Source of the DNA: an uncultured bacterium | GTDB lineage: Bacteria > Patescibacteriota > Minisyncoccia > Phycocordibacterales > PALSA-1337 | Length of the DNA: 21,035 nt | Assembly (NCBI GenBank): GCA_903905325.1 | Contig: CAIVGA010000049.1 | Location: forward strand, 1 to 21,035 | Reading direction: 5' to 3' | In this document: piece by piece, positions 14,054-21,035 of the stretch | How positions within the stretch are numbered: the first letter of the stretch is position 1 | Layout of the letters: each line of letters starts with the position of its first letter | Made by a program: the position numbers and the translations under genes | Notes under the pieces: generated by a model | The model's database searches: none | What the model was told of the DNA's origin: nothing | What the model saw: the letters and a program-made list of their open reading frames with translations, nothing else

Positions 14054-14182
14054 CACTGTCTCGAAAAGGTCATTTTTTGTAAATGCGAATCATTCGCATT
14101 TGTCAACGTAGAAATATGGCTATATTGACACGAATTTGCGAATCATTCTCACTTAGAAGAAATCGTTGTTTAGAGATAATGT
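14054..14182 (-). repeat. Structured repeat element, copy B (inverted relative to copy A)
   Basis: Reverse complement of the element at 3071-3198. Read on the minus strand it has box 1 with core GAGAATGATTCGC (centre 14144), box 2 with the palindromic core GCGAATGATTCGC (centre 14091) and the TTTTCGAGA tail (14069 to 14061). Box centres are again 53 bp apart. Box 2 keeps perfect symmetry although one base pair is swapped relative to copy A. It lies between the divergent genes murA and priA, with the tail end facing murA, so both copies point their tails at the same gene block. Confidence 0.8.
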
Positions 14183-14407
14183 AATCCGGCCACCGTCGGC
14201 TCTCGTGCTTGAAAACTAGGCCACTGCGTTAACTATATGCAAGAAAAAACCACCCGAACTTATGGCAAGAAGATAATGTCGCTTACAGCTTTTAGATCCT
14301 GTTATTTTGGTTTGGACAATTGCCGAAAGATATAGTGCTCTCCTTCTTGTTCATCCTCAAAAGCAACAGCATAAACAGCTTTTGTCAAGCTCTTAAATTA
14401 TTGAGAA
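14183..14407. other. Intergenic stretch upstream of priA, no clear gene
   Basis: About 225 bp between copy B and the priA promoter. It contains a short GC-richer patch (14187-14230) with GGCCAC repeated directly, and two tiny frames: 32 codons from the ATG at 14237 (+), and 28 codons from a TTG at 14388 (-) whose translation (KAVYAVAFEDEQEGEHYIF) looks somewhat protein-like. The latter could be the remnant of a lost gene. No tRNA cloverleaf or other known RNA is recognised. Confidence 0.4.
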
Positions 14408-14413
14408 ATGCGC

Positions 14414-14419
14414 TATAAA
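14414..14419 (+). promoter_or_regulatory. -10 box of priA, leaderless type
   Basis: TATAAA (5 of 6) lies exactly 6 bp before the ATG at 14426, within GCGCTATAAAT; the def gene has the same GCGCTATA context at its own start. An in-frame ATG at 14408 lies upstream of the box and is rejected as start. No good -35 is seen. Confidence 0.5.
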
Positions 14420-14425
14420 TACCCC

Positions 14426-16357
14426 ATGAACCTCATTACCGTTATTCCCCTCACAAAATCCAAGGTAGCGAGCGAGCTATCTTACTTCACCGCATCCCCT
14501 GTGCCACTTGGTGCTGTTGTTACAGTTCCCCTTAGATCCAAAATGATTCATGCTATCGTAAGCAACATTGCGCCAGCCGAGCAGTCCAAATCTACAATCA
14601 AGCGAGCTTCATTCCAAATCAAAAAACTCGGCAAAGTCAAAGCTATATCATTCTTCCCTCCGGCTTATATAGAAGCGTGTAAAAAATTGGCGGATTATTA
14701 TGCAACAAACGTTGGATCGGTCGTAACTGCTCTCATTTCTCAAACTCTTCTAGAAAATGCCCACAGAATTCCTGCTCCGATGTCACCTGTGAGTCCAGCA
14801 CTTACCGAAACATACGCTGTCCAAGGTGATAATGACGACCGCGGTAGTGCTTGGCGTAGCCTCATTAGACAAGAATTTGCACGTAAAAAATCTCTCGTTA
14901 TTTACGCACCAACTCGTGAAGAAATAAAAAATATCGCAGGAACTCTTTCCAAAGGTGTGGAAGATTATGTTTTCGTGCTTCATGGCGGACTTACACCAAA
15001 GAAAATTATTGAGACTTGGGGAAAAATTGCTGACACTTCTCATCCTATTCTTATCATTGCTACAAGTTCATTTTCTGTTCTACCTCGAACTGATATTGAT
15101 TCTGTAATTATCGAGCGTGAAAATAGCCGAGGTTGGATTAGTCAAGCTTCACCATATATAGACGCGAGACAAGCCATAGAAACTATAGCTCGTGCACAAA
15201 AACAAACCATATATATCGCCGACAATTTACTCCGTGTCGAAACTTTACACAGAGTTGAAGAACATGAGATAAGTGAAGGCTCTCCTTTCAAGTGGAAATC
15301 CATAAGCACGGCGCAAGATGTTTTGGTTGATATGAAGGTGCAAATACAAAATAACGGCGTCACGGGGGTTGATGGAAAAAGTCGTGTACGCCTTCCTTCG
15401 AAAAAATTTCGTGCAATATCACCAGAACTTGAAGCTTGTATCACCATAAATCGTGAAAATAATTCACATCTTTTTATCATGGCTGCGCGACGTGGACTGG
15501 CTTCTATTACTGTATGCGACGACTGCGAGACAGTAGTTTCGTGTAGAGAATGTTCCTCACCAGTAGTACTTCACGCTTCAAAAGAAACTGGTAAAAACTT
15601 TTTTATGTGTCATAGCTGTGGAGCACGCAGAAACGCGGTTGAGACATGTGTGAATTGTGCGGGATGGCGCCTCACTCCGCTCGGTATTGGCACAGAGCGT
15701 GTCGCGGAAGAAATTCATGCCAAATTTCCATCTGTAGATATTTTTAGTATTGATGCTGACGCAGGCGCTAGTGAAAAACAAATTCAGGCCACTCTCCAAA
15801 AATTCCGTGCCAAACCAGGAAGTATTTTGATCGGAACAGAACGAGCACTATTACATCTCGGCGAACCAGTAGAACATGCTGCTATTGCTTCACTTGATTC
15901 CCTCTTCGCTATACCAGATTTTCGTATTCAAGAAAGGATCATGTACAACATTATTCGCCTACGCAGTTTAGCCAAGCGTTCATTCATTGTACAAACTCGT
16001 AAAGCTGAAGAAACTGTTTTCGAATATGGTCTCAAAGGTAATTTGGGAGATTTCTATCGCACTGTACTCCATGAACGTAAACAATTTTCATATCCACCAT
16101 TTTCTACTTTGATCAAAATTACTATCGAAGGGAAAAAAGATGCTATCGCTAGTGAAATGGCAGCTATCAAACTTCTTGTATCTCCACAAGTTATCGATGT
16201 ATTTCCAGCTTTCACTTCATCGTCACGTGGTAATTCTGTCATACACGGTCTTATGAAATGTGAAAATCGCTCATGGCCTCACAAAGAATTGACAATAAAG
16301 CTTCGCGAAATGCCACCATCGGTGAAGGTTAGAATTAATCCAGAGAGTCTACTATAA
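14426..16357 (+). CDS. priA: PriA-like primosomal protein with degenerate helicase motor
   Basis: A 643-residue PriA (primosomal protein N') homologue. The N-terminal 3'-end-binding fold is present (ITVIPLTKSK...LGAVVTVPLRSK), as is the zinc region with all eight cysteines at ~364, 367, 373, 376, 395, 398, 408 and 411, in PriA spacing. The C-terminal part is recognisable (GTERVAEEIHAKFP, IPDFRIQERIMYN, RKQFSYPPFSTLIKI). The ATPase core is not intact: where PriA has GxTGSGKT there is VQGDNDDRGSAW (~132-143), the Walker B DEEH is replaced by VIIERENSRGW (~228-238), and the motif VI GRAGR region reads IIRLRSLAKR. It thus probably binds fork DNA and partners but does not unwind. Divergent from murA, and its last 6 bp overlap the end of the gene on the other strand. 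Confidence 0.85.
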   Translation: MNLITVIPLTKSKVASELSYFTASPVPLGAVVTVPLRSKMIHAIVSNIAPAEQSKSTIKRASFQIKKLGKVKAISFFPPAYIEACKKLADYYATNVGSVVTALISQTLLENAHRIPAPMSPVSPALTETYAVQGDNDDRGSAWRSLIRQEFARKKSLVIYAPTREEIKNIAGTLSKGVEDYVFVLHGGLTPKKIIETWGKIADTSHPILIIATSSFSVLPRTDIDSVIIERENSRGWISQASPYIDARQAIETIARAQKQTIYIADNLLRVETLHRVEEHEISEGSPFKWKSISTAQDVLVDMKVQIQNNGVTGVDGKSRVRLPSKKFRAISPELEACITINRENNSHLFIMAARRGLASITVCDDCETVVSCRECSSPVVLHASKETGKNFFMCHSCGARRNAVETCVNCAGWRLTPLGIGTERVAEEIHAKFPSVDIFSIDADAGASEKQIQATLQKFRAKPGSILIGTERALLHLGEPVEHAAIASLDSLFAIPDFRIQERIMYNIIRLRSLAKRSFIVQTRKAEETVFEYGLKGNLGDFYRTVLHERKQFSYPPFSTLIKITIEGKKDAIASEMAAIKLLVSPQVIDVFPAFTSSSRGNSVIHGLMKCENRSWPHKELTIKLREMPPSVKVRINPESLL

Positions 16358-19070
16358 GTTAGTTGTGTAACTATATTGACTAGTTAATTGCATAGTAACA
16401 GAACTTGTAGGAGTCGTTACAGGATTTCCATCTGCCCCATAATGAGTACAAGAGAGCGTAAATTTGTATGTGCCTGCCGGTAATGTAACATCCGTCGTTG
16501 TACCCATGAGTGAACCACCTCCATTATATATACTATTATTAATAGTTGTATCAGACCATTTTGGCCAATAAGTATCAGAAACACCAGTTGGATATTTTGA
16601 ACCCTTAGTACAATAATCTCCAGGTGCTGTGTATAATGTCGGTATAGACCAGACCAGTGAAAAACCAAGTCCTCCTGGACCTCTTACCTTTGTCCAGCTA
16701 TTGCTGATAGCGTCAGATACTGAAGTGCCAATATATAATGAAACATTGTTATCAACCGTTGGGTTAGCAATACAATTCGCTGTTAAGTTAGTATCCGCCG
16801 TAGCTGAAAAACTATATGACTGGGAATAAGATACCTGTGTACCGCTATTATCTGACCAGTAACCAAAGTTTGATCCTGAAGGAGAAGTTGCAGTAACAGT
16901 AACAAATTGACCTGCCGATACTGATTGACCTGATAATAACGCCACCCCTCCAGATATCGATGCAGATACCAGGCCACAATTACCTCCACTAAAAGTGATG
17001 ACTGGATTTGATACACTAATAGTTACAGATGGATCAGTTGTAGTAGCAGTAAAGGCTACAATTGGAGGATTTGAAGGTACAAAGTTGGCATATAGGATAC
17101 GGTCACCAGTTACGGGAAACGCATAATTTGCACTAGTAGAAACTACAGTTCCCGTTCCGGGGGTATCCTGAGTCCAGTTTGTAAATACATAACCAGAATT
17201 TACATACGACTTGGCAGTGTATGTAGTTGGGGGGTTATTGATTCCAACTTGAATCAATTGTGATGTAACACCTTGCATGTTGACTGAACCCCCTTCAGCT
17301 GGTGAAGCAAGAAGAGAAATGTTTGCATATGTTCGAGTGCTAGGCGTGCTAGGCGCTGTACAATTTGCCGCCAATACAACCAGACCGGTAAGATGGAAAC
17401 TATAAGGATTACTCGAAGATAAATTATTACCTAGAGAGTCAGACCAGTAAGTAAAAGTATATCCAGGAGCTGGATTCTCAGTCACAGTAACTATTCCATC
17501 TGGCTGCAAACCTGAACCGGAGTTACTAGCAGAACTACCACAGGTATTGTTACTGATAGCAATAGTATCGTAAGTTAGACCAGGAGCTGGTACACTCTTC
17601 ATAACTGTCTTTGTGTCATACGCTGTTTGTCCGTCCAAACTAGTACATGTCAACCTGTATGTAACAGGAGGGTTGATATTTGATAACAGAGTTCCGACAC
17701 CAGCATAAGTATTATTTAGCGCTTGAGAACCAGACCAACTGCCATCTGATGACCCTGCTGAACAAGAAGCAGCACCTGTAGACGACCAGGAAATATAATC
17801 TACACCACCAGGATCAGCAGTTGGGTATAGAAGGCCCAAGTGTACGGTTAGAGGTGCAAGAGATGCGGTTGTAGGTGCGGTCACAGTCACAGTCGCGGTT
17901 TTTGTAAGAGTTGAGCCATCATTACCACTACATGTAAGTGTGTATGTGTAATCGCCGGCAGTGGAAAAGTTTATTGTGTTTATAGTGGTATTATTAATAG
18001 TACCACTAGTAGCTTGCGTACCACCGACAAAGTGATCATCTGAAGCATTGTTTGATTTACTACAAGCAGTTACATTTGAAGCGCTAAAAGATAATGAAGA
18101 ATTAGATCCAACTTCTACAGATGCTGATGAAGGTGTAAGAGATGCGGTTGGAGGTGCGGTCACAGTCACGGTCGCGGTTTTTGTAACACCTGAATAACCA
18201 TGTTGATTGGCACACGATATTGAGTATGTATATGTTCCTGGTGTATGCAAAATACCAGTTTCGGCTCCAGAGGTATATCCTGTGTAATACATAAAACCAC
18301 CCGTAGGAAAAGATACAGCTACCGGACCAGTTGCACTACCGGTACACGATGTGGCACCTATTTCTGGTGTCCATTGAAGGTATGACTGATTGGTACTGTC
18401 CATCCCCGGTGAATTGTTAACCGTAAAAGATGTTGGTGTAGCGGTAAGTGTAACTAGTGGTCCCCAGTCGTTAAAAGGAATCGTGATTGTGCCAACCTGG
18501 CCACCTGTTTTAGCCTTAAAATCCCACGCCCATAACGCCATAGTTACCGTATGTGAACCTGGAGTAAATGTCGGTATTGTTACCCCTGGTTCACGACCTT
18601 GTGCCGGTATAATCTGACCACTAGTAAAAGTAACACTACTAGGAGTTGCCGTTTTATTTAAATAAGCATGAGCATATGTTGAATTATCAGAAAATGTATA
18701 CGCAGCGTAAACATTATCAATGGATACGCTCATATATCCGAAACCGAAGTTATTACAAACTGTATCAGTTATCATACCTGTAATCGTAATTGGATCACCT
18801 GCATTATAATCAGTATCATCAAGTCCTACTACATAAGTATAAGTGCAGCCACCACCTCCACTTCCCCCCCCCGTAACTACATGAGAAAGGCTTATTAGTT
18901 AGCGTAGCAGTAGTAACTACACCAGCAGATGTGGTAAGGGTACTAGTACCTGAATGAGCATTGTAAACAAATGTATCTGCCTTCGCTGGTTTAGCAAAAA
19001 TAATAACAGCTAGAATTAGTGACAAAGCTAATACTATGTAGCGACTATGCTTTTTTGTGAAATTTTTCAT
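16352..19070 (-). CDS. Large secreted Ig-like/InlB-repeat surface protein, interrupted by a frameshift at a G9 tract
   Basis: The gene is read as one unit from the ATG at 19070, with a frame change at the 9-base run at 18864-18872. With one G fewer the frame joins SCSYGGG to SGGGGCTYTYVVGLDDTDY and then to the long frame ending at 16352, ~905 residues in all. As sequenced, the downstream part has its first ATG at 18775 (807 residues, no signal peptide). Residues 1-32 are a signal peptide ending AKPAKA-D. Then come at least three Ig-like segments (ending in YTYTLTC or YTYSISC and TATVTV) and three InlB-type repeats with the signature YWSD or NWTQ followed by SYSF or NYAF and LxAN, at about 540, 630 and 736. 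No C-terminal anchor is visible. It overlaps the upstream membrane protein gene by 26 bp, so the two are probably co-expressed. A role in adhesion or contact is inferred. Confidence 0.75.
17852..18186. repeat. 56-bp near-identical direct repeat in the surface-protein gene
   Basis: The 56 bp at 17852-17907 recur at 18131-18186 with three differences, 279 bp (93 codons) apart. They encode the end of one Ig-like unit and the start of the next (KTATVTVTAPTTASLAP and KTATVTVTAPPTASLTP). The surrounding parts of the units are far more diverged, so these patches have been recently exchanged or are held alike. Confidence 0.8.
18819..19070 (-). CDS. 5' fragment of the surface protein as sequenced (83 residues)
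   Basis: Without a frame correction the ATG at 19070 yields an 83-residue product: a signal peptide (IVLALSLILAVIIFAKPAKA), ~35 residues of the mature N-terminus, then an aberrant tail (KWRWWLHLYLCSRT) after the G tract. The Trp-rich tail has no resemblance to the preceding sequence, which supports its being out of frame. Its start overlaps the end of the gene at 19045-20406 by 26 bp. Confidence 0.65.
   Translation of the reverse strand: MKNFTKKHSRYIVLALSLILAVIIFAKPAKADTFVYNAHSGTSTLTTSAGVVTTATLTNKPFSCSYGGGKWRWWLHLYLCSRT
18864..18872. repeat. C9/G9 homopolymer at the frameshift
   Basis: Nine consecutive C on the plus strand (G on the coding strand). A length of 8 (or 11) would put the two halves of the surface-protein gene in one frame; 9 breaks it. 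I noticed no comparable C or G run elsewhere in the window. Confidence 0.95.
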
Positions 19071-20406
19071 ATATAAAGATAATTACCGCTATTAATATTA
19101 GGCTGATAAGAACGATAACTGTTGTAGGCATTGAGGAATTAGCTAGTGGTGGCGTTTGTGTCTGTAGAGGTGTAGTAAATGTCTTTGAATCTAGAACTTG
19201 TTGTGTACCATCAGTTCCTGTTGTAGAGAAAGTAATACTAGCTGTAGGATTAAAACAATCTACTGAGATAGGAATACTAAGTGTTAGATATTCACTATCA
19301 TTAGCCGATAGAGACTTGGATATCGAACCACAAGTAACAACATCTTTGGAAATAAGAGAAATATTAACAATCTTATTTGAAATACTAGTACCACCTGTTC
19401 TAGAACCACTGAAGGTGTCAGCCGCATCAGATATCAGAATCTTGAGATTGGCTGTGTCGCCTGCTACATATGACAACTTGTCAAAGATAACGTTTTGTAC
19501 TGTTCCACTGGAACCATTAAGAACATAATGAAAATTAATAGTGTTGGAAGTAACACTACCGTCATTATATGTTAAGTTGAATAATACATCATATGCTTGG
19601 GGTTTCAAAGCTTTTGGTAAGACGAGACTGATTGTCGAAGTCCCATGCTTTATAGATATAGAACTTGTGGCACCACCTGTTTGATCAGCTTTAACACCAA
19701 AGATATCCCTTACCCTTGTTTCAAATAATGGAGTAAATGATGTAGTTAATTTTAATATACTTGAGACACTGCAAGTTGCAGTAAGTGACTCTGTGTCACC
19801 AATATCTACTCCTTGTCTTAGGGTATACTTGGTCTTTGTATTTGTACCAATGGTAAGATAACAAGTGTCTGGTAATATGGTTATACTTGAAGCACTTACA
19901 TTAGATGTAATATTTACCAAACCGAATGTACCTATAGCTAAGGGTAAACCTCCACTACTTTCACTTCTAATCATGAGGGTATACTTACCAGTCGGTACTG
20001 CAAAGCTTGGAGTATATTCCGCTGTCTTAGTGATTCTCTGATTTTCTCCAATGGAAACAACGTCATCATAAACTTTTTCATCGACAGTATTACCAGATGA
20101 GTCAGACAGGTATATGGAGTACTTTATGCCAGTTTGGACACCTATACGATTACTCAAATCAAAAGACACATTAAAAGTATTATCATTCTGAGAAATCAAC
20201 TTGGCACGATAAATGTTAACAGTGGCAACGAGATCACTGTTAGCTAGGACTGAGCTATTGATGATGGAAGATGATGTAGTGCCAGACCCTCCGGTTTGCT
20301 GTGTAGCTCCACCGCCAGCCGTCTGTGCCATTCCTAGTATTGGCACGAAAAACACAAATACCACAAACATTGTGACAAAAGAAATATATGATTTGTTTAT
20401 TTTCAT
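19045..20406 (-). CDS. Exported membrane-anchored protein of unknown function
   Basis: A 453-residue protein with an N-terminal signal sequence (FVTMFVVFVFFVPILGMAQ, cleavage near residue 27), a Gly/Ser/Thr-rich linker and a long beta-rich extracellular part. The C-terminus has one membrane helix (TTVIVLISLILIAVIIFIYE) and a basic tail KFHKKA, so it is anchored with its bulk outside. Several segments look like beta-sandwich units (TGKYTLMIRSESSGGLPL, PKALKPQAYDVLFNLTY, YVAGDTANLKILISD). A handful of Cys (DTCYL, TATCS, VTCGS, VDCF) could form disulfides. I do not recognise a named family. It precedes the frameshifted surface protein with a 26-bp overlap and may anchor or present it. It is divergent from def, with 118 bp between. 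Confidence 0.8.
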   Translation of the reverse strand: MKINKSYISFVTMFVVFVFFVPILGMAQTAGGGATQQTGGSGTTSSSIINSSVLANSDLVATVNIYRAKLISQNDNTFNVSFDLSNRIGVQTGIKYSIYLSDSSGNTVDEKVYDDVVSIGENQRITKTAEYTPSFAVPTGKYTLMIRSESSGGLPLAIGTFGLVNITSNVSASSITILPDTCYLTIGTNTKTKYTLRQGVDIGDTESLTATCSVSSILKLTTSFTPLFETRVRDIFGVKADQTGGATSSISIKHGTSTISLVLPKALKPQAYDVLFNLTYNDGSVTSNTINFHYVLNGSSGTVQNVIFDKLSYVAGDTANLKILISDAADTFSGSRTGGTSISNKIVNISLISKDVVTCGSISKSLSANDSEYLTLSIPISVDCFNPTASITFSTTGTDGTQQVLDSKTFTTPLQTQTPPLANSSMPTTVIVLISLILIAVIIFIYEKFHKKA

Positions 20407-20489
20407 AAGATATAATGCTTAAAGTTATAAGTTATTATGACTACATCATACACTTAAAACTGGACTAATGTTTGATGTCTGTGGAAAAG

Positions 20490-20518
20490 ATGAAAAAAAG
20501 TCTCTAATGCGCTATAGT
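20490..20518 (+). promoter_or_regulatory. def promoter, leaderless type
   Basis: TATAGT (20513-20518, 5 of 6) lies exactly 6 bp before the ATG at 20525, with ATGAAA (20490-20495, 4 of 6) 17 bp upstream. Confidence 0.45.
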
Positions 20519-20524
20519 TTCACC

Positions 20525-21035
20525 ATGTCAAAAGATACCACTCATATTGTCCAACGCGATAACCCAGTCTTAAGGAAAAAAGCCAAATCGGTTGCTATTG
20601 CTGAAATCGGCACTCTCAAGATCAATAAAATTATCAAGGACATGTCATCGGCTTTGGCCACTCAAAAAGATGGTATCGCTATTGCCGCACCACAAATAGG
20701 AGTTTCTCTTCAAATATTTGTTGTATCTGGCATACTCCTCTCAATGGCTGACAAAACATACACTGGTGACAAAAAAGACATAGTTTTTATTAATCCAAAA
20801 ATCATCCGTGCATCAAAAGACAAACACGAGGTCGAGGAAGGTTGCCTCTCAGTTCGTTGGCTTTATGGAATGGTCAAACGTTCAACTCGTGTTTCACTCA
20901 AAGCTTATAATGAAAACGGCCAACTTCTAGAACGTGGCGCCAGCGGGATATTGGCACAAATTTTTCAACATGAAACTGATCATTTAAACGGAGTTCTCTT
21001 TATTGATTCTGCAATAAAAACCTGGGAGATGACAG
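20525..21035 (+). CDS. def: Peptide deformylase (3' end outside window)
   Basis: 170 residues are visible from the ATG at 20525 to the window edge. It removes the formyl group from the N-terminal Met of new proteins, using a bound metal. All three family motifs are present: GIAIAAPQIG (motif 1, GxAxxQ type), EEGCLSV (motif 2, metal-binding Cys) and QHETDHLNG (motif 3, the two metal-binding His and catalytic Glu). The ILLSMADKTYTGDKKDIV stretch after motif 1 is a slightly enlarged loop. The missing end should be only some tens of residues, as the family is ~150-200 long. Divergently transcribed from the membrane protein gene. Confidence 0.93.
   Translation, partial: MSKDTTHIVQRDNPVLRKKAKSVAIAEIGTLKINKIIKDMSSALATQKDGIAIAAPQIGVSLQIFVVSGILLSMADKTYTGDKKDIVFINPKIIRASKDKHEVEEGCLSVRWLYGMVKRSTRVSLKAYNENGQLLERGASGILAQIFQHETDHLNGVLFIDSAIKTWEMT

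Noticed and set aside
3071..14182. An 11-kb transposon with 129-bp terminal inverted repeats
   Set aside because: The interior is entirely housekeeping genes with no transposase or recombinase, and I see no target-site duplication.
14183..14260. A tRNA gene in the GC-richer patch upstream of priA
   Set aside because: No acceptor stem, T-arm GTTCRA motif or anticodon arm can be laid out.
14237..14335. A 32-codon ORF (MQEKTTRTYGKK...) on the plus strand
   Set aside because: No -10 box at the usual 6-bp distance, no recognisable family, and such length occurs by chance.
14302..14388. A 28-codon minus-strand frame with protein-like composition
   Set aside because: It has only a TTG start, and a stop lies a few codons upstream in the same frame; at best a gene remnant.
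1..21035. UGA read as glycine or tryptophan, as in some Patescibacteria relatives
   Set aside because: mreC ends with TGA in an ATGA overlap with mreD, and conserved proteins contain no internal TGA.

Overview
The window reads as a chromosomal segment from a small-genome bacterium of the Candidate Phyla Radiation, most likely a Parcubacteria-type Patescibacterium. This is inferred from the set of genes, not from a marker-gene comparison. The signs are short versions of core proteins (a 90-residue MreD, a ProRS with no editing insert, a 230-residue delta-prime subunit, a PriA without ATPase motifs), long secreted Ig/LamG/InlB-like proteins, and a lack of Shine-Dalgarno sequences. TGA is used as a stop (for example at the end of mreC), so there is no sign of UGA recoding.

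Layout. Positions 1-1872 (minus strand) hold a short type IV pilin-like protein followed by a secreted LamG-domain protein that runs off the window. Positions 1873-2203 are an AT-rich intergenic region with inverted repeats. Positions 2204-2983 hold a small MerR-like HTH protein (+) convergent with a PemK/MazF-like toxin-family protein (-). Positions 3216-13948 are an unbroken minus-strand block for the cell envelope and core housekeeping, in transcription order murA, mreB (paralogue 1), holB-like, frr, rseP, a small unknown gene, proS, mreB (paralogue 2), mreC, mreD and mrdA (PBP2). Positions 14426-16357 (+) hold a PriA-like protein. Positions 16352-20406 (minus) hold two secreted or membrane-anchored proteins; the downstream one is broken by a 9-base homopolymer. 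A partial peptide deformylase gene begins at 20525 (+) and runs off the window.

The block joins peptidoglycan precursor synthesis (MurA), the elongasome scaffold (two MreB, MreC, MreD), its transpeptidase (PBP2) and an intramembrane protease (RseP), with translation and replication genes between them. The order frr-rseP-(unknown)-proS is a reduced form of a common bacterial cluster.

The most unusual structure is a pair of ~129-bp non-coding elements in opposite orientation (3071-3198 and 14054-14182) that bracket this block exactly. Each carries two palindromic boxes with a GAATGATTC core, 53 bp apart in both copies; one box shows a compensatory G-to-C/C-to-G exchange between copies. Other notable points are a -10-like hexamer exactly 6 bp (once 7 bp) before the ATG of eight genes, suggesting leaderless transcription; a PriA homologue that keeps all eight zinc cysteines but has lost its helicase motifs; and a G9 tract that could switch a ~905-residue surface protein on and off.
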